Part shown: positions 52,333 to 59,414 of the stretch, one piece after another
Layout: the number at the start of each line of letters is the position of its first letter
Numbering within the stretch: position 1 is the first letter of the stretch
Assembly (NCBI GenBank): GCA_964586595.1
Contig: CAZPHB010000010.1
Span: 1 to 64,000, forward strand
Source of the DNA: REEB481 sp964586595
GTDB lineage: Bacteria; Bacteroidota; Bacteroidia; NS11-12g; UBA955
Length of the DNA stretch: 64,000 bases
Reading direction: 5' to 3'
Notes under the pieces: model-generated
Seen by the model: the letters and a program-made list of their open reading frames with translations, nothing else
Told to the model about the DNA's origin: nothing
Databases searched by the model: none
Translations under genes and position numbers: made by a program

Positions 52333-52361
52333 AAAAGGGAGCCTACAGGTTCCCTTTTTTT
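52333..52361. terminator. Bidirectional terminator
   Basis: GGGAGCC and GGTTCCC (one wobble) around TACA, with an A run before and seven T after, so it can end transcripts from both sides. The prmC stop codon (52343-52345) lies inside the hairpin. Confidence 0.87.
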
Positions 52362-53203
52362 ATGCATCTCAGCATGCGGGGTATGCCTGTGAAATCGTTC
52401 CTGGAACTCATGATTACCGAGGCATGGAGGTCGGAAAATATGTGTTGTACTTCCTCCATACGGCCGGCGTGAAGTTCCATATATGCGGCGCATGTATCCA
52501 GTTTCTGCAGATGTTCCGCAATTCTTCGATAGAAGATAATTGCGTCCTGTTGCACTACAAACAATGCTATTTCAGGTTCAAATCGGGCTACGTGTTCATC
52601 TACCAAATGCCGGTCATTGAGCGCGATATAGGGGGGATTTGACACAATTAAATCATATTTTTCATCGGGAAAAAATATCAGGTAATCTAATAATGACCAT
52701 TTAATGTTGTGATGCGTTCCGAGTAGTTCATGTGCATTAAAGGCCGCCACCTTCAATGCAGCTGCCGATACATCCAATGCAGTGATTTGGGCATTTGGGA
52801 ATGCCTCTGCAAGGCTGATTGCCAGACAACCGCTTCCCGTGCCAACGTCTAAAATCCTGAGCTGTGCTTCCGGCGGATAATCTTCCAGAATCCACTCCAG
52901 CAGTTCTGCAGTTTCAGGGCGTGGTATCAACACATCCGGATTTACGCGAAAGCGCTTCCCGCGGAAGTATGCGGTTCCAAGCACGTATTGCAAAGGCTGT
53001 CCCTGCTCCAGTGCTGCGGCATGCTGCAGCGCCGTCGCTGCGAATTGTTCATCCACCGATTGAAGGTACAGCTCCGGATGATTGAGGTCTTTGTTGTGGT
53101 AATGCAGGTAGATTTCGCGGAACATCGCAGCGGCTTCTCCTTCGCCGTGCACAGGGGCGACTTTTTTCAGGAAGGCACGGCGGAGGTCCTGGAGTTGCGA
53201 CAT
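52343..53203 (-). CDS. prmC: Peptide chain release factor glutamine methyltransferase
   Basis: A 286-residue enzyme that methylates the Gln of the GGQ motif in release factors RF1/RF2. N-terminal helical domain with QPLQYVLGTAYFRGKRF, then VNPDVLIPRPETAELLEW, SAM motif ILDVGTGSGCLAISLA and the catalytic NPPY (IVSNPPYIAL). Its ATG shares one base with the TGA of the YqgE gene. The stop sits in the terminator hairpin of the facing gene. Confidence 0.93.
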   Translation of the reverse strand: MSQLQDLRRAFLKKVAPVHGEGEAAAMFREIYLHYHNKDLNHPELYLQSVDEQFAATALQHAAALEQGQPLQYVLGTAYFRGKRFRVNPDVLIPRPETAELLEWILEDYPPEAQLRILDVGTGSGCLAISLAEAFPNAQITALDVSAAALKVAAFNAHELLGTHHNIKWSLLDYLIFFPDEKYDLIVSNPPYIALNDRHLVDEHVARFEPEIALFVVQQDAIIFYRRIAEHLQKLDTCAAYMELHAGRMEEVQHIFSDLHASVIMSSRNDFTGIPRMLRCIKKGNL

Positions 53204-53763
53204 CAGTTGAGTTGAGGATGTTCAGGAGCTTCGCTCATCCATGCATAAGGCGCACCCAGGGCGCGCAGGCTTTTCTTCCAGAGTTGGTCTTCCTGCTTGA
53301 AGAGCTCCTGAATATCCATTTCGGCCAGTACCCAGCTTTTGTCTGCAATTTCGGATTGCAGCTGTCCTGGGCCCCAGCCGCTGTAACCATTAAAGAACAA
53401 CACTTCATGCAGCGGTAATATTCCTTGATCTACCGCGTTTCTTAGCGCATCGGGATCGCCTGCCCAAAAAAGTTCATTACTGATAGGATAGGCTCCTGAA
53501 ATACTTGCGCAGGTATGAATAAAAAACACCTGATCTTGGCCCACCGGGCCGCCGCACAATAGACGTTTCTCTTCAGGAAAGCCGTCAACCACATGACCCA
53601 CATTGATGGCACAGGGCTGGTTGATGATGAAGCCCACCGATCCGGTTTCATCGTGGGAAACCAGGAAAATAATGCTTCTGCTGAAGTCTGGATCGACAAG
53701 GAACGGATCTGCAATCAGAAACAAACCTGCCTGTACGTCTTGTTGCAACTGAGGCTTTTTCAT
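53203..53763 (-). CDS. YqgE/AlgH-family protein
   Basis: A 186-residue protein of the YqgE/AlgH family (DUF179): DVQAGLFLIADPFLVDPDF, VGFIINQPCAINVG and LLCGGPVGQDQVFFIHTC are family marks, followed by LFFNGYSGWGPGQLQSEIA. Its role is unclear; AlgH was once linked to alginate control in Pseudomonas, but no alginate genes are here. Between a GH13 gene and prmC. Confidence 0.9.
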   Translation of the reverse strand: MKKPQLQQDVQAGLFLIADPFLVDPDFSRSIIFLVSHDETGSVGFIINQPCAINVGHVVDGFPEEKRLLCGGPVGQDQVFFIHTCASISGAYPISNELFWAGDPDALRNAVDQGILPLHEVLFFNGYSGWGPGQLQSEIADKSWVLAEMDIQELFKQEDQLWKKSLRALGAPYAWMSEAPEHPQLN

Positions 53764-53773
53764 ATTACAGGCC

Positions 53774-55654
53774 CTATGGAATCAGTTCAAAAATCTGTGC
53801 CGAAACGGGAGGCAGTTCAAGGTATTCTGTGATGGGAATACGTGTGCCATCGATAGGATTAAGCAGATATTGGTAACCTTGGAGTCGTTCTGCGAAACGC
53901 GCGCTGCGGATGCGTTTGCTCGTGTTGTCCTGGTTCAATGCCACCATGAAGGTTTTTCGGGAATTGTAGCGGAAATACACCCAGGTGCCGTCTTCTCCGG
54001 TGAATTGCATGAGCTTGCCATCCTGCAGGGCAGCTTCAGCATTCCGCAGTTTTGCCAGCTTGCTGAGGTGGTTGAAGGCGTCTTGTTCCAAAATGGTTCT
54101 GCCTTCCGCAGTGAATTTGTTGGTTCTGTCGCCCGGGAATCCACCGGGGAAATCCTTGCGCACCAAAGCATCTGTCGGTTGCGTGCCTCCTTCCATCAAA
54201 ATTTCTGTTCCATAGTAGATGCAGGGAATGCCACGAAGGGTGAGCAACAGGGTGATGCCCATCTTCCATTTCTTCAGGTCGCCGTTCAGATGCGTAAAAA
54301 TGCGTGTTAAATCGTGGTTGTCCAGGAAAATGCAATGTTTGAACGGGTCTGTGTAGATAAAATCTTCAGCCAGGGTTGCATAAATGCGGTTCAAACCGTC
54401 GTTCCAGCCGAATGGGTTGGTCAGGGCATGTTGTATGGCCCAAAGCAGTTGGAAATCAGTGACGCCCGGAAGTCCGCTGTTTAGGGTTTGCCGGATGTTG
54501 TTTTGCACGAACCAGGCCTGAGTTCCCATGCCATTGACCCAGGTTTCGCCAAAAATGCCCAACTGCGGGTATTCTGTGAGCAGGGACTGGCATAACCTGG
54601 TCATGAATTCCTGATCGGGATAAGCATAGGTATCGATTCTATAGCCTTGCAATCCGGCATACTCTACCCACCAGAGGTACAACTGTGTGAGGTAGCGGTC
54701 GATATGAATATTTCGTTGATTCAGGTCCGGCATGTGGTGGTCAAACCAACCGTTGCTGTTGAGATTCCGTTCATGATCAGATGCGTATGGATCAAGCATT
54801 ACGGATGCGCGGTAATTGGTTCGCGTGAATTGTGGCCAGGCATTGTACCATCCCGTATCGCGGTTTTCAAACATCCAGTGTTTGTTTCCCGTATGGTTCG
54901 GGATGATGTCCATCACCATTTTCATTTTACGGCTGCGCATGTCTTCCGTCAGCTTCAGGTATTCGTCATTGCTTCCGAAGCGCGGATCTATGAGGTAATG
55001 GTCTGTGATGGCATATCCATGGTAGCTTTCGCGTGGTTGGTTGTTCCATTGCACCGGGTTAAGCCATAAAGCGGTGATGCCTAATTCCTGCAGGTAGTCC
55101 AAATGCTGGTGGATGCCCTTCAGGTCGCCACCGTGACGGCCTTTCAGGCTATCACGCGAATAAATATCAGGTTGGGCCAAGGGGTGACGGTCGTTGGTCG
55201 GGTTGCCGTTGGCGAACCGGTCGGGCAGAATCAGGTACATGATGTCGGCACTGTTGAGTCCCGCCTGTACCTGCCATTGCTGGTTTCGTGGTTTCAATTC
55301 ATAAGTCCAGCGCATTTCCCGGGTACCGCGTTTTCCGGGGATGTTCACCCGAAAATTCAGGGTTCCCGGGCGTGCATCACGGCCAATGTTCAGGTTTACA
55401 TAGAGGATGTTTTCGGCTGCCCCCTTGCTGGTTCCTACAAAGGCAACCTGTTCATAAGGGTCCATGCTCAGCACCCAAGAGCTGGCCTCTGGGCTGTGGA
55501 TGATAATTTCCAAAGATTCGCGGCTAAATCCACAATACCAGTGAGGAGGAGCCACATTGTGCGGCATCAGCAGGTTTTTTGAAGCAGACTTTTGGGCCAG
55601 CGCTGCAGAAATAAACAGGGGCAGGAGCAGGATGGTAAAGAAGGAGCGTTTCAT
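53774..55654 (-). CDS. GH13 alpha-glucan hydrolase, exported (neopullulanase/SusA-like)
   Basis: A 626-residue exported glycoside hydrolase with signal peptide. An N-terminal beta domain (about 30-125) as in cyclomaltodextrinases precedes the catalytic barrel. The four GH13 regions are seen: DIIPNH, GYRIDTYAYPD (nucleophile Asp341), FGETW (acid/base Glu370) and FLDNHD (Asp448). It should cleave alpha-1,4 glucans or cyclodextrins in the periplasm. The ATG at 55652-55654 is used; the codon before it is GTG. The start shares a base with the dprA TGA. No SusC/D is near. Confidence 0.92.
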   Translation of the reverse strand: MKRSFFTILLLPLFISAALAQKSASKNLLMPHNVAPPHWYCGFSRESLEIIIHSPEASSWVLSMDPYEQVAFVGTSKGAAENILYVNLNIGRDARPGTLNFRVNIPGKRGTREMRWTYELKPRNQQWQVQAGLNSADIMYLILPDRFANGNPTNDRHPLAQPDIYSRDSLKGRHGGDLKGIHQHLDYLQELGITALWLNPVQWNNQPRESYHGYAITDHYLIDPRFGSNDEYLKLTEDMRSRKMKMVMDIIPNHTGNKHWMFENRDTGWYNAWPQFTRTNYRASVMLDPYASDHERNLNSNGWFDHHMPDLNQRNIHIDRYLTQLYLWWVEYAGLQGYRIDTYAYPDQEFMTRLCQSLLTEYPQLGIFGETWVNGMGTQAWFVQNNIRQTLNSGLPGVTDFQLLWAIQHALTNPFGWNDGLNRIYATLAEDFIYTDPFKHCIFLDNHDLTRIFTHLNGDLKKWKMGITLLLTLRGIPCIYYGTEILMEGGTQPTDALVRKDFPGGFPGDRTNKFTAEGRTILEQDAFNHLSKLAKLRNAEAALQDGKLMQFTGEDGTWVYFRYNSRKTFMVALNQDNTSKRIRSARFAERLQGYQYLLNPIDGTRIPITEYLELPPVSAQIFELIP

Positions 55655-56754
55655 CACGAGTTTAACTGGTAATTCATTCCCGGTAGTTGGGTAATTATGC
55701 CCTCAAGTTCCATGTTGAGCAGCAGATGTGCAAGTTTACTGCCTGAAAAACCTGTTTCGTTCAACAATTCGTCCACCGATTTATTGTTGTGCTGCAGGAT
55801 GGAAACCAAGGTTTGTTCTTCAGGAATGAGGTTGCGAAACAAGGGAATTTGTTGCTTTACTGTTTGTTTTTGTTGGTTCCAGCCCATCATGTTGGCGATG
55901 TCATTGGCAGAACAAACCAAGGCTGCCCTATTGCTTTTGATGAGCATGTTGCAGCCGGCGCTGGTTTCATCTTCCGGGCGGCCCGGCACGGCGAAAACAT
56001 CGCGGTTATAGGAAAGGGCAATGTCTGCGGTGATCATGGCTCCTCCATCGGTCATGCTTTCTACCAGCAGCAGGGCATCGCATAAGCCGGCAATGATTCT
56101 GTTCCGTTTGGGGAAATGTTCAGGGCTTAGCTTCATGCCGTGCAACTGATCACTGATGATGGCACCACCACCTTGGAGCATGTTTCTGGAAAGTTGAAGA
56201 TGGCTGGGAGGGTACAATACATCCAGACCGTGTGCAACGACCGCGGCAGTCGGAATTCCTGCTTCCACGGCGGCAAGATGTGCCTGTGCATCAATACCGT
56301 ATGCCAGTCCACTCACAATGCTGCAACCATAAGGAGCAAGTGCCTGGGTAAAACTGTTGGTTCGGGCTTTGCCCTGTCTGCTGGCCCTCCGGGTTCCCAC
56401 AATGCCTACCATACGTCGTGCGTTCAGATCCATGGTACCTTTTACAAACAACAAGGCCGGACTGTCGCTGCAGTGTTTCAGCCGAAACGGGTATTCCGGA
56501 TCGGTAAAGAAAAGCGCCCGGATGCCGTTTTGTTGCACCCAGGCACTTTCGCTTTCGGCACGTGCCCAATCCTTGAAGTGCTTCACTGCGTTAGCCGTCT
56601 GCAAGCCAATCCCAGGAATTTTTTCAAGATGGTGCTGCTTCTCCCTGAAAACAGCCTCAGCACCGCCGCAATAAGCCACCATCGCCTTGAGCAATACGTC
56701 ACCAACTCCGGGAACGAGTTGCAGGGCAATCTGGTGTACCAAGGATTCTTCCAT
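55654..56754 (-). CDS. dprA: DNA-processing protein DprA
   Basis: A 366-residue DprA/Smf protein, which loads RecA on incoming single-stranded DNA during transformation. The Rossmann core has GIVGTRRASRQGKART, SGLAYGIDAQAHLAA and the nucleic-acid-binding region FPKRNRIIAGL; a C-terminal winged helix (about 300-360; EQTLVSILQHNNKSVDEL) follows. N-terminal HhH-like segment (about 10-60; KIPGIGLQTANAVKHF). Coupled to the GH13 gene. A TfoX-C protein is encoded far away at 11.9 kb. Confidence 0.93.
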   Translation of the reverse strand: MEESLVHQIALQLVPGVGDVLLKAMVAYCGGAEAVFREKQHHLEKIPGIGLQTANAVKHFKDWARAESESAWVQQNGIRALFFTDPEYPFRLKHCSDSPALLFVKGTMDLNARRMVGIVGTRRASRQGKARTNSFTQALAPYGCSIVSGLAYGIDAQAHLAAVEAGIPTAAVVAHGLDVLYPPSHLQLSRNMLQGGGAIISDQLHGMKLSPEHFPKRNRIIAGLCDALLLVESMTDGGAMITADIALSYNRDVFAVPGRPEDETSAGCNMLIKSNRAALVCSANDIANMMGWNQQKQTVKQQIPLFRNLIPEEQTLVSILQHNNKSVDELLNETGFSGSKLAHLLLNMELEGIITQLPGMNYQLNS

Positions 56755-56814
56755 GCCTCAGGCAAATCAATGCAATCAATGCCAATGAAGGCGTGTGCAA
56801 GCGTTTGTAAATGT

Positions 56815-58077
56815 TTACAATTGATTCAACACGGGATTTCTGCCACGCTGAGCGGCTTGCCACATCATGTACAGCAACAAGACACCGTACATACTTGCTG
56901 TAAATGTTGGTTTGAAATACCAAACTTCATAATTGGATAGCTCCATGCTGCGCAACACCATTTCCATATTCAGGAAGTAGGAAAGGCTGAAGAGGAGTAA
57001 GGGCAAATATCGACGGGTTCTGACAGACCATAAACCCAGAAACAACCAGGCCGGATGGCTGTAACGTTCGTGCATTTGCGTGGGGAAATAAAAGAAGCAC
57101 AAGGCCAGGATGCTGGCGGCCAGCAAATAGTCATCCAACGCGAATTTTGGGAATGCACCTTCCTTAATAGCCCGAACAAGCCGTCTTCCGAATAAAAGCC
57201 AGGCGCCGAAAAGGGTACTGCCCAGCAGGAGCAGCAGCCCCCAGTTGTGGTAGCTGATGCCGGAAATCCAAGGGCTGCGGTCGTCAGCAATAACGGGGTT
57301 TGTCGATTCAGGCAGCACCAGATACCAAAAGTTGAAGGCGTTCATGCTGACACGCTGGAAAAATCCCACCGATCCAATCACCACCCGCCACAAGGGAACA
57401 ATAGAACCGCCGAGCAGGAAGGGCAGGATGAGCAGAACCTGAACGCCCAGCGCCAACAGGCCGGTGCGCATTGCGTATTGCCATGATTTTCCGCGCAGCG
57501 CATCCCACAACAACCACAGGATGATGGGCAGGAAGATGATCATCTGCAGCTTTATGTTCAGGGCAAGGATGTAGGCAGGAAGTGCCCATACGGCCCGATT
57601 TTGGAGGAACAACTTCAGCGACCATAAGGTGAAAAATACCGGAATGGCATCAATCTGTCCCCAGTTCAGTGTGTTGTAAAAGTATGCTCCATTAAATACA
57701 AATATGGCCCAATGCCGGTTGTTGTAAGCGGTATGATGACACATAGAAAGCATCAGTAATACCGAGCCAATGTCAAACAACAAGGTATATAATTTCAGCG
57801 CATGGAGGTGCTGGGAAGCTGCTTCGGCGCTGCCCATCAGCCATACATGAAACTTCAGGAGGTACAGGTAGCCGGGCAGGTAGTTGCAGTCGATGTCGTA
57901 GATGCGGTGGAACGGTTGTACATCCAGTTGTCGCATCCAGGCGGCCCAGCAGGAAAAGTCGTAGCCGTGGCCGGAAACGGGCAGGTGGAAGGCGAGCAGC
58001 AGGAACAAGCCTCCGCTGAACCACCACAGGTGGCGGGGAATCGGGTTGAAATCAGGGGAAGCTGTGACGAGTTTCAG
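56815..58077 (-). CDS. GT-C-type membrane glycosyltransferase
   Basis: A polytopic membrane protein (about 420 residues, 11 or more helices) resembling GT-C/DUF2029 mannosyltransferases: an early loop GYDFSCWAAWMRQ, NWGQIDAIPVFFTLW and FFYFPTQMHERYSH. It would transfer a sugar from a lipid carrier outside the membrane. No ATG fits: a TTG at 58006-58008 leaves too short a first helix, whereas the CTG at 58075-58077 reads Met-Lys-Leu-Val-Thr then PRHLWWFSGGLFLLLAF and overlaps the upstream TGA (CTGA). I list the CTG start; it is a proposal. Confidence 0.78.
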   Translation of the reverse strand: MKLVTASPDFNPIPRHLWWFSGGLFLLLAFHLPVSGHGYDFSCWAAWMRQLDVQPFHRIYDIDCNYLPGYLYLLKFHVWLMGSAEAASQHLHALKLYTLLFDIGSVLLMLSMCHHTAYNNRHWAIFVFNGAYFYNTLNWGQIDAIPVFFTLWSLKLFLQNRAVWALPAYILALNIKLQMIIFLPIILWLLWDALRGKSWQYAMRTGLLALGVQVLLILPFLLGGSIVPLWRVVIGSVGFFQRVSMNAFNFWYLVLPESTNPVIADDRSPWISGISYHNWGLLLLLGSTLFGAWLLFGRRLVRAIKEGAFPKFALDDYLLAASILALCFFYFPTQMHERYSHPAWLFLGLWSVRTRRYLPLLLFSLSYFLNMEMVLRSMELSNYEVWYFKPTFTASMYGVLLLYMMWQAAQRGRNPVLNQL

Positions 58078-58802
58078 CGCAGTTTGTAGCTGAGGTTCAC
58101 CGTGATTCGGGCGGTTTTCTCACGCGAATCGGTATTGAAGGCGCCACCCCAGGAAAATTCTTCCGAAGAGTGCAAACCCGTTATCTGAAAGATGCCCATA
58201 TCGGCGCGCTGCAGCTTATCTAAAGTAGATCCGGCCGCATCCACAATTTTCTGCGCCCTGTTTTTTGCGTCTTCAGTAGCCCGTTTGATCAGGTCCAGTT
58301 TTAATTCCGCCAGGCGTGTATAATAGTATTCAGGTGATTGTGAGTTCAACTCCACACCCTGGTCGATCAGCTCCGTCACTTCTCTGGAAATCCGTTCGAT
58401 GCCATCTACATCTTTCGATTCAACCTTCACGCTTTGCATGAGTCTGTACCCCTGGAAGGTGCGGTGGTTTTCGCCATTGTAGTAGTTGTAATCGTATTCT
58501 TGGTTGATGTCAACGGCAGAGAACACAATGGCGCTGTCATGAACACCTTTGCCTTTCAGGTAGGCCTTCACCTTGGCTTCATCTTCTTTCAGGGATTGGT
58601 AGGCTTCTTTCAGGCTCATGTTCATTTTGTTGAAGCTGCCGCGCCACACAATCAAATCGCTGCTGAAGTTTTTTTCAGCCAGCCCGGTCACTTCTACACT
58701 TTCGCGCAGGCCTTTGTTGCGGATGCCACTGCTCAGGAGCCAGGCGGAAATACTCAGTGATGCAGCGGCGATGCTTACCGCCAGGATGGCATTGCGGTTC
58801 AT
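58074..58802 (-). CDS. SIMPL (DUF541) domain protein
   Basis: A 242-residue membrane-anchored protein: one N-terminal helix (AILAVSIAAASLSISAWLL), then the SIMPL domain (RESVEVTGLAEKNFSSDLIV; MNRNAIL start; FSAVDINQEYDYN; DRIERISREVTEL-like helix), ending in a beta strand ARITVNLSYKLR. The domain is widespread and has been linked to envelope stress in some bacteria, without a defined reaction. The ATG at 58800-58802 is used. The stop overlaps the GT-C start. Confidence 0.87.
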   Translation of the reverse strand: MNRNAILAVSIAAASLSISAWLLSSGIRNKGLRESVEVTGLAEKNFSSDLIVWRGSFNKMNMSLKEAYQSLKEDEAKVKAYLKGKGVHDSAIVFSAVDINQEYDYNYYNGENHRTFQGYRLMQSVKVESKDVDGIERISREVTELIDQGVELNSQSPEYYYTRLAELKLDLIKRATEDAKNRAQKIVDAAGSTLDKLQRADMGIFQITGLHSSEEFSWGGAFNTDSREKTARITVNLSYKLR

Positions 58803-58810
58803 GTATGTGT

Positions 58811-59410
58811 TTATTTACTGGTTTTGGAAAGGGAATCTTCAATAGAACGACACAAGCTGGAGAATATTTCTTCTACCGTGCCCATGCCGTCAATGGGCTG
58901 AAGCTTACCCTGGTTCTTGTAAAAAGCCAGGAGTGGTGCTGTTTCATTATTATATACGCGGAAACGGTTGCGAATGGTGTCTTCATTTTGGTCATCGGCA
59001 CGACCACTTACCTTTCCGCGTTCCAGCAAGCGGCGTGTCAATTCTTCTTCATCCACTTGCAGTGCCAAAACCATGCTGATGTTCATTTCTAGCTTGTGCA
59101 GCATTTCATCCAGGGCCGAACCCTGGGCTTCGGTGCGTGGGAATCCGTCAAAGATGAATCCGCGTACCTCCGGATGCTGCCGAACGACTTGTTCAACCAT
59201 GCCAATCACCACTGCATCAGGAACAAGTGCTCCTTTTTCGATATAGGCATTTGCTTGCTGTCCCAGTTCGGTGCCGGCTTTGCGTTCTGCACGGAGGATG
59301 TCGCCGGTAGAAATGTGCTTCAATTGAAAATGTGCCAGCAATTTCTCGCTCTGGGTGCCTTTTCCTGCACCGGGAGGGCCGAACAGGATGATGTTGAGCT
59401 TGTTCTTCAT
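58811..59410 (-). CDS. adk: Adenylate kinase
   Basis: A 199-residue adenylate kinase (ATP + AMP = 2 ADP). P-loop FGPPGAGKGTQSEKL, AMP-binding STGDILRAE and FIFDGFPRT, and the short LID region RGKVSGRADDQNED, without the four-Cys zinc finger of long forms. The ATG at 59408-59410 (MKNKLNIILFG) is the family start; the open frame beyond it overlaps the YfhO gene antisense to nothing known. Four bases separate it from the YfhO gene. Confidence 0.95.
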   Translation of the reverse strand: MKNKLNIILFGPPGAGKGTQSEKLLAHFQLKHISTGDILRAERKAGTELGQQANAYIEKGALVPDAVVIGMVEQVVRQHPEVRGFIFDGFPRTEAQGSALDEMLHKLEMNISMVLALQVDEEELTRRLLERGKVSGRADDQNEDTIRNRFRVYNNETAPLLAFYKNQGKLQPIDGMGTVEEIFSSLCRSIEDSLSKTSK

Positions 59411-59414
59411 GGGT

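Noticed and set aside
56805..56820. TGTAAA-TG-TTTACA dyad and 9-base GCATTGATT repeat upstream of dprA as an operator
   Set aside because: Short and A+T-rich, overlapping the stop of the GT-C gene; not more than expected by chance without further copies.
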